Origin: Chloroflexia bacterium
GTDB lineage: Bacteria; Chloroflexota; Chloroflexia; Thermomicrobiales; CFX8
Assembly: GCA_013696045.1 (NCBI GenBank)
Contig: JACCZH010000198.1
Span: forward strand, 1-11,019
Direction of reading: 5' to 3'
Length of the DNA: 11,019 nucleotides
Part shown: positions 1 to 6,415 of the stretch, piece by piece
Layout: every line of letters begins with the position of its first letter
Position numbering within the stretch: position 1 is the stretch's first letter
Program-made: the position numbers and the translations under genes
Notes under the pieces: model-generated
Seen by the model: the letters and a program-made list of their open reading frames with translations, nothing else
The model's database searches: none
What the model was told of the DNA's origin: nothing

Positions 1-372
1 GATGTCAATATTCTCAATGGCGCTCTCATCGTCGATCTCACTCGACGACACTACCGAGGCAAATGGGTAGAGGTTACTGATCAGCAGATCAATGGGTGCG
101 AGGTTGTGGTCCTTGAGGGTCAGGAGATGGCTCGCGTCTTCCCGGCGCGCCAGTAGTCCGGCGTGCACCGCTGGATGCAGCGTTTTTACCCTGCCGTCAA
201 GCATCTCAGGGAATCCGGTCAAGTCGCTGACGTCAATCACCGGCAGGCCGGCTTCGGCCAACATCCTTGCAGTGCCACCGGTCGACACAATTTCGAAACC
301 GGCGCGAGCCAGTCTCGCCGCGGGATCGGCGATGCCGGTCTTATCCCAAACACTAATGAGTACGCGTGGCAA
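1..372 (-). CDS. purH: PurH, bifunctional AICAR formyltransferase/IMP cyclohydrolase, N-terminal part (cut by window edge)
   Basis: PurH carries out the last two steps of IMP synthesis in the cytoplasm: formyl transfer to AICAR, then ring closure. Only the first 124 codons are present, covering the MGS-like IMP cyclohydrolase domain; the transformylase domain lies beyond position 1. Recognisable stretches are SVWDKTG (residues 7-13; most homologues have SVSDKTG), STGGTAR (30-36), GFPEMLDGRVKTLHP (53-67), HAGLLARR (70-77) and NLYPF (100-104). The start is TTG at 372: it gives the usual short PurH N-terminus (M-PRVLISV), and a GGGGGAA run lies just upstream. No ATG or GTG fits in frame nearby. 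It follows mglA on the same strand after 89 bases and probably belongs to the purM operon. Family identity is certain; the TTG start is likely. Confidence 0.95.
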   Translation of the reverse strand, partial: MPRVLISVWDKTGIADPAARLARAGFEIVSTGGTARMLAEAGLPVIDVSDLTGFPEMLDGRVKTLHPAVHAGLLARREDASHLLTLKDHNLAPIDLLISNLYPFASVVSSSEIDDESAIENIDI

Positions 373-390
373 TGTGTTCCCCCGAGCCTT

Positions 391-418
391 GCCGCAAGCG
401 GCCCATCTTCAATGGGGC
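391..418 (-). other. Two overlapping hairpins in the mglA-purH gap
   Basis: On the minus strand this gap reads CCCAT, loop, ATGGG (402-406 and 412-416), followed by GCCG-CTTG-CGGC (391-402). The two stems share bases 401-402, so they could be alternative structures. They sit about 20-45 bases upstream of the purH TTG start. No U-run follows, so this does not look like an intrinsic terminator. A role in purH translation is only a guess. Confidence 0.3.
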
Positions 419-461
419 AATCCTACGGGATCAGGTTCGGGCGGGCCACGGTGCTTCAGGG

Positions 462-1037
462 TTACAGCTTGTTCACCACCAGCTTGGAGATCGCGCGCAG
501 GGTTTCAAACACTCCATCGCCGTTGACCGCTGACGCCTCAAACCGTGGCACTTTGATGGTGTTCAGGTAACGGTCCAGCACAGGAGTCGGCAGAGCTGTG
601 GGAAGGTCCATCTTGTTGTATTGCATGACCAGAGGGAAATCCACCAGGCGCTTGCCCTGGTTCTTCAGGTTGTGGGCCAGCTCTCGAAGGCTCTGCAAGT
701 TGTCCGCCAAACGGTCGCGCTGGGCGTCGGCCACGAACACCACCCCATCGGTGCCGTTGAGCACCGCCACCCTGGTGCGCTCGTACAGGATCTGGCCCGG
801 CACGGTATAGAGGTGAAACCGGATCGAAAAGCCGTGCACCTGGCCCAGCTCCAACGGCATGAAGTCAAAGAAGAGGGTTCGCTCGGTTTCGGTTGCTATC
901 GACAGCAGATCGCTGCGGCCATTCTGCGGAATTTTGGCGTGGATAATCTGGAGATTTGTCGTTTTACCGCACAACCCCGGGCCGTAATAGACGATCTTGC
1001 CGTGAATTTCGCGAGCGGCGACGTTAATTAGTGCCAT
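462..1037 (-). CDS. MglA-like small Ras-family GTPase
   Basis: This is a small cytoplasmic GTPase of 191 residues, the usual MglA size. MglA proteins switch between GTP and GDP forms with roadblock/LC7 partners and act in polarity or motility in Myxococcus and Thermus. Visible motifs are the P-loop GPGLCGKTT (residues 19-27), the MglA-type G3 motif TVPGQ (78-82, with Thr where most Ras proteins have Asp), NKMD (141-144) for guanine recognition, and the G5 stretch ASAVNGDG (168-175). The ATG at 1037 is preceded by GGAAAAG at a good distance. It begins 17 bases after the stop of an MglB-like roadblock gene, so the pair is almost surely co-transcribed. The function here is unknown: no motility gene is in view, and both sides are purine genes. 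Confidence 0.93.
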   Translation of the reverse strand: MALINVAAREIHGKIVYYGPGLCGKTTNLQIIHAKIPQNGRSDLLSIATETERTLFFDFMPLELGQVHGFSIRFHLYTVPGQILYERTRVAVLNGTDGVVFVADAQRDRLADNLQSLRELAHNLKNQGKRLVDFPLVMQYNKMDLPTALPTPVLDRYLNTIKVPRFEASAVNGDGVFETLRAISKLVVNKL

Positions 1038-1054
1038 CAGTTCTTTTCCGTCGT

Positions 1055-1585
1055 CTATTTTGGCGTTTCGCTCGAATCATCGTTGCCAAAAATCAAATCA
1101 ATCGTGTCTTTAGCGGCTCTCGGAAACTCGCCACTCAACTGCAACCGGTACATTTCGTTGCGCTCGATGACGAGCCGAAGGATTTCGGCAAGCGACTGCG
1201 TTGTTCTCTTCGCAAGCACTTTAACGAGCCCGAGATGCGCGTGATGGTCGAAGACCACCACCAGCAACCACCGGTCCTCGACCGTCTCGGTGAAGATCTT
1301 CTCGCGGGCGCCTTCTTGCACCAGCACCCGGAAGTTGTCCTCCCGCAGCAATCGGGCCATCTCACGCGACGATGCGTATGATCCCGCCAGTAATGCCCCC
1401 AGGTGCATCATCTCGCCCTTGTGGACTTCTCCCTCGGACGATAACACCTGGCCTGCCCGGTCTATCACCATGCTGTAGGTCGCGCCGGTCTCATCCATCA
1501 GCCTCGTGAGGCACTTGGTAATCATCCCGGACTCCTCCTCACCAACGATCATGCTGGTGAGATCCGGATCATATTGCTGGTACAT
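1055..1585 (-). CDS. Roadblock/LC7 domain protein, MglB-like, partner of the adjacent MglA GTPase
   Basis: This 176-residue protein has a roadblock/LC7 fold over about residues 20-125: a first helix (MITKCLTRLMDETG), a strand with IDRAGQVLSS, the HLGALLAGSYASSREMARLL helix, then the strand pair EGAREKIFTETV and WLLVVVFD. A helical tail and an acidic C-terminus follow. Roadblock proteins of this kind dimerise and act as GAP or scaffold for MglA GTPases. The gene order roadblock-MglA with a 17-base gap supports that role. The ATG at 1585 is chosen because it lies 73 bases after the purM stop; the frame stays open further upstream, but that would overlap purM. The Shine-Dalgarno is weak (GGTGG about 10 bases away), so a start at M12 is possible. 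Confidence 0.87.
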   Translation of the reverse strand: MYQQYDPDLTSMIVGEEESGMITKCLTRLMDETGATYSMVIDRAGQVLSSEGEVHKGEMMHLGALLAGSYASSREMARLLREDNFRVLVQEGAREKIFTETVEDRWLLVVVFDHHAHLGLVKVLAKRTTQSLAEILRLVIERNEMYRLQLSGEFPRAAKDTIDLIFGNDDSSETPK

Positions 1586-1658
1586 CAGAGCACGCCACCG
1601 GCGACGGCGTCCGCTTGTTGATACATGGCGTGTCGGTCCTCTCGTCCGCGATGGATCG

Positions 1659-2717
1659 TTATAGCCCCAGCAGCTGAACGCGCTTGCCATTCGAACCGGC
1701 CTGGACGCTGCCAATCTTGACTGCGTCCGGCGCTGCGTTTCGGACCACCCTCGCGTGAGCCGGGTCACAGACAAACACAAACCCGATCCCCATGTTGAAC
1801 ACCCGGAATGCTTCCTCCGGATTAATGTGCCCACGCTCGGTCACATATTCAAAGATCGGCGGCGGGCTCCAGGAACCCGCATCAATGGCGGCTGTAAGCC
1901 CTTCCGGAACGACTCTGCTCACGTTGCCCGGAATGCCCCCACCTGTGACGTGGGCCATTCCGCGTATGACGCCGAGTTGAAGCAACGTCCGCACATCCTG
2001 AAGGTAACACCGGTGCGGTTGTAGCAGTGCCTCGGCAAGCGTCAACCCTGCGGTATAGGCTACATCCGAGCCTAAACGCTCGCGTGCAGTTTCGACATCA
2101 CCATTTAGCCCCAAAGCGGCCCGCACGAGGGAGTACCCATTAGTATGAAATCCGTCGCTCGGCAGGCCGAATATCAGATCGTCCTGCTGAATAGCAGATC
2201 CGTCGACGATCTCATCCTCAGCAACCATACCGACAATAAATCCGGCGAGGTCATAGTCGCCCGTTTGATATATTCCGGGCATTTCGGCCGTTTCGCCGCC
2301 AAGTAGGGCGACTCCAAGTTCCTTGCAGGTCTCAGCGATTGAGTTGATAACGGTCGCGCCGATCTCGGGATCGAGCGAGCCGGTCGCAAAGTAGTCCAGA
2401 AAAAAGAGGGGTGAGGCGCCACACGCCAGAATATCGTTGACGCAGTGGTTCACGATATCCGCGCCAATACCATGGTGCCGGCCGGCCAGAACGGCTACCT
2501 TGAGCTTTGTCCCAACGCCGTCGGCGCTAGCAACTAAAGTCGCGCCTGATCCGACGGGTCCGATGCGGAAGAATCCTCCGAAGTGGCCAAGTCCGCGCAA
2601 GACTTCCGGGCCATGAGTTGCCGCCACGGATTTGCCGATCGCCGCCACCAGGGCATCGCCGGCGTCGATGTCCACGCCTGCCTGTCGATAATCAAGCGGG
2701 CCGGGTTCCGGCGGCAT
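1659..2717 (-). CDS. purM: PurM, phosphoribosylformylglycinamidine cyclo-ligase (AIR synthetase)
   Basis: PurM uses ATP to close the imidazole ring, turning FGAM into AIR in purine synthesis. The protein has 352 residues, normal for the family. Key stretches are DYRQAGVDIDAG near the start (residues 9-20), DGVGTKL (66-72), HCVNDILACGA (91-101), GGETAEMPG (140-148), LPSDGFHTNGYSLVR (185-199), HVTGGGIPGN (256-265) and EEAFRVFNMGIG (301-312). The ATG at 2717 has a GAGGAG Shine-Dalgarno about 9 bases upstream. A 205-base gap separates it from the small roadblock gene upstream, leaving room for its own promoter or leader. Downstream, within 75 bases, comes the MglB-like gene, then mglA, then purH, which suggests one transcript carrying two purine genes and a GTPase module. 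It looks intact. Confidence 0.98.
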   Translation of the reverse strand: MPPEPGPLDYRQAGVDIDAGDALVAAIGKSVAATHGPEVLRGLGHFGGFFRIGPVGSGATLVASADGVGTKLKVAVLAGRHHGIGADIVNHCVNDILACGASPLFFLDYFATGSLDPEIGATVINSIAETCKELGVALLGGETAEMPGIYQTGDYDLAGFIVGMVAEDEIVDGSAIQQDDLIFGLPSDGFHTNGYSLVRAALGLNGDVETARERLGSDVAYTAGLTLAEALLQPHRCYLQDVRTLLQLGVIRGMAHVTGGGIPGNVSRVVPEGLTAAIDAGSWSPPPIFEYVTERGHINPEEAFRVFNMGIGFVFVCDPAHARVVRNAAPDAVKIGSVQAGSNGKRVQLLGL

Positions 2718-2922
2718 TGATGATTCTCCTCTGTGTTGCTCCTGAGTGAGTTTTGGTCATGTCCAGCGGCGCAATGAGTGGAGCTCCTGTCCGAGCTAAT
2801 TCCAGGACACCCGTCATTGCAGGGCGGTGTGGGACGTTGTGCCAGTCATTTCCTCTCCCACGAGTAAATGGCCCATACAGTTCATTTCATTGTGCCGGTG
2901 AGAGCCCCAAACGAGAGTCTGG
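2718..2922 (-). promoter_or_regulatory. 205-base gap upstream of purM with inverted repeats (possible leader)
   Basis: This is the longest gene-free stretch in the window. It contains a perfect 7-base inverted repeat, GCAATGA (2771-2777) and TCATTGC (2814-2820), which encloses TGTCC/GGACA (2788-2792, 2805-2809) and the palindrome GGAGCTCC (2780-2787). A second possible stem is CATTT/AAATG (2847-2851, 2866-2870). A direct repeat TTGTGCC occurs at 2837-2843 and 2890-2896. No riboswitch class was recognised, no clear -35/-10 pair stands out, and there is no U-run typical of a terminator. It may be a structured leader or promoter region for the purine operon. Confidence 0.35.
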
Positions 2923-3303
2923 CTAATATACGCTCATCGTTGAATTGAACACCTCACGGATGCGGTTACCGGAACGGCGCATCATGATACGCAGCTGGCC
3001 GAGATTCAACGATTTCCCGTCGGTAACAAGCACCAGCAAATTGTCGGAATCGAGAGCAGTTAACAGGACAGTGTGAGAAGGAAACTCCAGCGTTGTAACG
3101 TCAGCAGCGCCTTCGCCAAGCTCCTGACCTAGCTCGCCCATCATCAGCAATCCATTTGCGGCCACCGCCGAAACTGCTTCGGCATCGCAATCATGGTTTG
3201 CCGCGGATTCGACCATGAGCCCATCAGCCCCTACCACCGCAATCATCTTCAAGTTGTGGGAAGCCTGCAATTCGGACAATAACCCGGCTAGATCCGACCC
3301 CAT
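2923..3303 (-). CDS. Roadblock/LC7 domain protein (small, single domain)
   Basis: This 126-residue protein consists of one roadblock/LC7 domain. It has an N-terminal helix (MGSDLAGLLSELQ), the strand KMIAVVGADGLMVES, a central helix rich in Ala, Gly and Met (SAVAANGLLMMGELGQELG), strands TLEFPSHTVLLTAL and NLLVLVTD, and a last helix running to FNSTMSVY. Such proteins usually regulate small GTPases of the MglA or Rag type; the nearest candidate is the MglA three genes downstream. ATG 3303 is preferred over the in-frame TTG at 3339 because AGAGGA lies at a good distance before the ATG. It follows hflX after about 135 bases and precedes purM. It is clearly a different subtype from the roadblock gene next to mglA, being shorter and with little similarity by eye. 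Confidence 0.88.
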   Translation of the reverse strand: MGSDLAGLLSELQASHNLKMIAVVGADGLMVESAANHDCDAEAVSAVAANGLLMMGELGQELGEGAADVTTLEFPSHTVLLTALDSDNLLVLVTDGKSLNLGQLRIMMRRSGNRIREVFNSTMSVY

Positions 3304-3349
3304 GCGCCTATCCTCTCGATACTGGACGTTTTCTGCCAACCCGGATCAG

Positions 3350-3355
3350 AGTATA
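3350..3355 (-). promoter_or_regulatory. Candidate -10 box upstream of the small roadblock gene
   Basis: The minus strand reads TATACT here (5 of 6 to the sigma-70 consensus), about 47 bases before the chosen ATG at 3303 and about 85 bases after the hflX stop. No good -35 hexamer lies 16-18 bases upstream. If used, it would separate the roadblock/purM/mglA/purH group from hflX. Confidence 0.35.
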
Positions 3356-3438
3356 GCGTTCGTATGCCGGTTTCTCTACATTTTGGACAGTGACGAGCGT
3401 CTTTCACAACCTAAGTACTAGCAACCGGGGTCAACAGA

Positions 3439-4803
3439 CTAATCGACTGCCCGAGCGTGCGTGCTCGCCTCGGCAGCGTCACGGCTCATTGCCTGCGATG
3501 GAGTCGAGATGGACTGAATAAACGGCTCGAACTGACTCGAAACCCGCGCCGGTACCATGCCAACGATCCGGGTGCCGTTTTCACCGAATTCTTCGACTTC
3601 CACCTGACCCGCGCGATGGAACAGGTTCACCAGCTCGCTACGGTCGTAGGGTATACAGACATCAAGCTGGACGCGGTTGCGGCTGCGAGCCACGGTCTCT
3701 TCGATGCGTGTCAAAAGCACGTCGAGACCGGTACCGTCCCTGGCTGAAATCGGCACATAGTCTTCCGGCAGATTCAGATCGTCCCGGATTTCCGATGGCG
3801 TGGTTCCAGTGTCGAGACCGTCGATTTTGTTGAGCGCCGTAATGGTGGGTTTATCCGCGACCCCAAGCTCCTCCAGAATCATCCGCACTGTTTCCGCCTG
3901 TTCGGGCGCGTTCGGGTGGGTGATGTCTAGCACGTGCAGCAGCACCGATGCTTCTTCGATTTCCTCAAGGGTGGCCCGGAATGCGGCGATCAGTGTTGTC
4001 GGAAGGTTGTTGATGAAACCAACGGTGTCGGTTAAAAGGATTGGATCGCCTCCGGGCAACCGGATTCTGCGAGTTGTCGGATCGAGCGTCGCAAACAGCT
4101 TGTCTTCTTCAAGCACATCCGAATCGCTCAGCTGATTCAGGAGCGTTGACTTACCAGCGTTTGTGTATCCCACCAACGCCACCACCGGGACGTTGTTTCG
4201 CCGCCGGCGCTCCCGGTACAGCTCGCGATGGCGATGCACCTGGCTAAGCTGCTCCTTGAGCAGGGTAATTCGCGTCCGCGCCAACCGGCGGTCGACTTCA
4301 AGCTGCGTTTCACCAGGTCCACGCAACCCGACACCGCCCATCGCCTGACGCGACAGGTGAGTCCACATTCTCGTCAGCCGGGGCAGCCGGTACTCCAACT
4401 GGGCAAGCTCAACCTGAAGCCGCCCTTCGTGGGTAAATGCTCGCCGGGCAAAGATGTCCAGAATAAGCGTGGGCCGGTCAATAATCTTGGATTCAAGCCG
4501 CTTCTCGACATTGCGCAACTGTCCGGGAGAAAGCTCGTCGTCAAACACGACGACATCAGCTTCCAGGTTCTCTCGAAGCTCAGCGATCTCTTCCAGCTTC
4601 CCGGAGCCGACGTAGGTCCGTGAATTAGGATGTTTAAGATTCTGGCTTGTAGACCCAACGACGTTCAGGTCGGCTGTCTCGCACAGTTGAGCCAACTCCT
4701 CAAGGGAGTCCTCCGCGGTCCAGTCGTGATTGTTGTAACTGACGCTGACAAGAAGTGCACGCTCGCGCGGGGCGCGAGTGGAGTACGGGGACTGTTCGCC
4801 GAT
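3439..4803 (-). CDS. hflX: HflX, ribosome-associated GTPase
   Basis: HflX binds the ribosome and splits stalled or hibernating ribosomes under stress. The N-terminal domain shows ERALLVSV, EDSLEELAQL, TYVGSGKLEEI and VVVFDDELSPGQLRN. Next come the coiled linker and the glycine motif GGVGLRGPGE (residues 156-165 from the proposed start). The GTPase domain has GYTNAGKST (212-220), DTVGF (259-263) and NKID (325-328). The first ordinary start codon in frame is TTG at 4695, but that would remove the conserved ERALLVSV strand. Coding similarity continues up to ATC at 4803, which lies 6 bases after a perfect AGGAGG. The in-frame stop is TAG at 4828-4830, and no ATG, GTG, TTG or CTG occurs between that stop and 4695. 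An AUC start giving 454 residues is therefore proposed; the alternative is a sequence error. Confidence 0.95.
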   Translation of the reverse strand: MGEQSPYSTRAPRERALLVSVSYNNHDWTAEDSLEELAQLCETADLNVVGSTSQNLKHPNSRTYVGSGKLEEIAELRENLEADVVVFDDELSPGQLRNVEKRLESKIIDRPTLILDIFARRAFTHEGRLQVELAQLEYRLPRLTRMWTHLSRQAMGGVGLRGPGETQLEVDRRLARTRITLLKEQLSQVHRHRELYRERRRRNNVPVVALVGYTNAGKSTLLNQLSDSDVLEEDKLFATLDPTTRRIRLPGGDPILLTDTVGFINNLPTTLIAAFRATLEEIEEASVLLHVLDITHPNAPEQAETVRMILEELGVADKPTITALNKIDGLDTGTTPSEIRDDLNLPEDYVPISARDGTGLDVLLTRIEETVARSRNRVQLDVCIPYDRSELVNLFHRAGQVEVEEFGENGTRIVGMVPARVSSQFEPFIQSISTPSQAMSRDAAEASTHARAVD

Positions 4804-4809
4804 GGTCTG

Positions 4810-4815
4810 CCTCCT
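4810..4815 (-). promoter_or_regulatory. Perfect Shine-Dalgarno AGGAGG deciding the hflX start
   Basis: AGGAGG on the minus strand is followed by the 6-base spacer CAGACC and then ATC at 4803-4801. The spacing is optimal for initiation at that ATC, and no standard start codon lies within reach. It is the strongest Shine-Dalgarno noticed in the window. Confidence 0.7.
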
Positions 4816-4852
4816 ATATGGGCGGTGCTAATTCTAAGAGATGCTGTCGCAT
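4814..4852 (-). CDS. Possible 12-codon upstream ORF of hflX
   Basis: An ATG at 4852 opens a short frame encoding MRQHLLELAPPI and ending at TAG, whose last two bases fall inside the AGGAGG of hflX. A ribosome finishing or stalling here would cover the hflX Shine-Dalgarno, so translation of the two could be linked. The Pro-Pro before the stop is a context known to slow ribosomes. There is no clear Shine-Dalgarno for this ORF itself, and a TAGAAT that could be a -10 box (4831-4836) lies inside it. It may be chance. Confidence 0.25.
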   Translation of the reverse strand: MRQHLLELAPPI

Positions 4853-4874
4853 GAGTTTATCATCGCAGCCGGAT

Positions 4875-6374
4875 TTACGTGCCTCCAGTTACCTGCGAGT
4901 GGACGTGCTCACGCAATACTCGCTCAGCTTCGGAGATTGCGTCACGGCGCTCAGTAATCCAGGATCGTTCGCGCCTGGCCGAGAGGCTCTCGCGCTCAAT
5001 GGAATCCCGCACCGCCGCGGGCGCCGGACCGCCCACCATCTCACGCCGCTCAACAAACCGTTTCACCGCCAGGCATTTGCCGAGCGTCTCCGGCTCGATC
5101 CCGACCTCACGTCCCACAACCTCTAGCGCCAGCTTGTCGACCAGCTTGGTGTCCATCGTCATGCCAGTCAACCCAAGCACCATCGCCTCGGTTGCAATTC
5201 GCTCCGCCAGAGCGTAGGCCTGATCGCGTGGAAGCCCACAGTCCACCGCGAGCAAGTCGGCCAGCTCAGAGCTGGTCGCGAATCCGCGATGTGCCCGGTT
5301 AGCGGTCAGCGCCCGGTTCACCACCAGTGTTCCCAATACCCGGCTCAGAAGCTGGTACGTTTCGATTGTCTCCGCGAGCTCCTGCTCGACGCGGAAGAAC
5401 GTCTCGAAGCGCGTGGCGGTACTGCCGAGCATGGATCGACCGAGAAGGACCGTCGTCAATCCATGCGCGGCGGACGCATGGCGCGCCAGCCTCACTCGCA
5501 GGTGATCCAGCGCCTGTGGATCGCGCCGTTGCGGCTGGGCGCTGCCGTGGTGCACGAACTCATCGCCCGGCGCAATTGTGCCAACGTCGTCACGTGCCCA
5601 CTCGGTCAGGTCAACCACCAGTCGCGTCGTCTCAATCGCCGCGGCTGAGACAATTGCCAGTAGCTCCTGCTCGATGTCGGCCGACGCGATTGCGTCAAAA
5701 GTGTGGTCAATCAGGCCATCGAAGCCCAGCAGGCTGGCAACGCGCTCGCGCCGCATCGGCACCGCCGTCGACATCCCGGAAGCCGCACCGATCGGGGAAC
5801 GATTCAGACGCGCGTAGGATTGCTGCAAACGCTGGCTGGTCCTTGCGAGCGGCCCAAGTTGCCCCGTGAGGTAATGCGCCAGTGTCGTGGGCTGTACCAT
5901 CTGGCCGTTTGAGGTTGCAGTAATCAGCGTCGTCAGGTGTCCGACTGCCAGGTCCGTGATGGAAGCGCGCGTCTCCACAATTGCCTCACTGAATTCCAGC
6001 GCCCGCTGGCGTAAGACCATCCGCATGGCTCCAACCGCCACCTCCTCGGGCGCGCCGGCCAGCAATGCTCCTCCCGCGCCAGCCGCGGACAGTGCCTGTT
6101 CGATACCGGCCAGCGGATGATGCCGCACTACCACGTCCTCAGGTAGCGCTCGCAACACTTCCAACGCCGTGACGCCTTCTGGCTTCTCAATTGTCCGGAT
6201 CTCGATGGAGTCGATCGTCCGTGCCACATGAACCTGGACGGCCGCGTCCCGGAGCACGCGATCTGCCTCAAGGTTGGCCGGCTTCAAGGCTGTTTCATCG
6301 TAATATGGATCAGGGAAAACACGTCGCTCGCGTGCCGGACGACGTTGAATATTCTCCAAGGGGTTCTGGGTCAC
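4875..6374 (-). CDS. ArgH-like protein of the fumarase/aspartase superfamily with degenerate active-site motifs
   Basis: This 499-residue protein resembles argininosuccinate lyase over most of its length. Matches by eye are QPTTLAHYL (residues 161-169), LNRSPIGAASG (190-200), RERVASLLGFDGL (209-221), a long central helix (233-262), FATSSELADLLA (365-376) and the ArgH-like C-terminal FVERREMVGGPAPAAVRDSI (440-459). The catalytic landmarks are altered. The superfamily signature GSSxMPQKxNP reads GSAQPQRRDP (277-286). The THLQ segment with the catalytic His reads SNGQ (155-158). The SRNDQ region is absent, and the first 85 residues do not match ArgH. It is thus probably not an argininosuccinate lyase and may be a different lyase or a non-catalytic relative. 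The start is GTG at 6374 with GGAG close by. It lies between plsC and hflX. The reading frame is intact, which argues against decay. Confidence 0.72.
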   Translation of the reverse strand: MTQNPLENIQRRPARERRVFPDPYYDETALKPANLEADRVLRDAAVQVHVARTIDSIEIRTIEKPEGVTALEVLRALPEDVVVRHHPLAGIEQALSAAGAGGALLAGAPEEVAVGAMRMVLRQRALEFSEAIVETRASITDLAVGHLTTLITATSNGQMVQPTTLAHYLTGQLGPLARTSQRLQQSYARLNRSPIGAASGMSTAVPMRRERVASLLGFDGLIDHTFDAIASADIEQELLAIVSAAAIETTRLVVDLTEWARDDVGTIAPGDEFVHHGSAQPQRRDPQALDHLRVRLARHASAAHGLTTVLLGRSMLGSTATRFETFFRVEQELAETIETYQLLSRVLGTLVVNRALTANRAHRGFATSSELADLLAVDCGLPRDQAYALAERIATEAMVLGLTGMTMDTKLVDKLALEVVGREVGIEPETLGKCLAVKRFVERREMVGGPAPAAVRDSIERESLSARRERSWITERRDAISEAERVLREHVHSQVTGGT

Positions 6375-6415
6375 GTTGCTCCACTACTACACGCTGGCTG
6401 GATAGCACAAAAGTT

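Noticed and set aside
1586..1834. Upstream extension of the MglB-like roadblock frame (up to 83 extra residues)
   Set aside because: It overlaps the conserved 3' end of purM, the translated extension has no roadblock-like sequence and is Arg/Ser-rich as expected of a shadow frame, and an ATG after the purM stop is available.
2695..2760. Short ORF starting at ATG 2760 and overlapping the purM start in another frame
   Set aside because: No Shine-Dalgarno, and the real purM ATG with GAGGAG lies within it.
2818..2882. Twenty-codon ORF (ATG GGC CAT...) on the minus strand in the gap before purM
   Set aside because: No Shine-Dalgarno before its ATG, and the length is well within chance.
3304..3339. 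TTG 3339 as start of the small roadblock protein
   Set aside because: The 12 extra residues are polar and not part of the fold, and ATG 3303 has a better start codon and AGAGGA upstream.
5327..5869. Plus-strand ORF of 180 codons opposite the ArgH-like gene
   Set aside because: Arg/Pro/Ala-rich composition, no recognisable domain, and fully antisense to a frame with clear family similarity.
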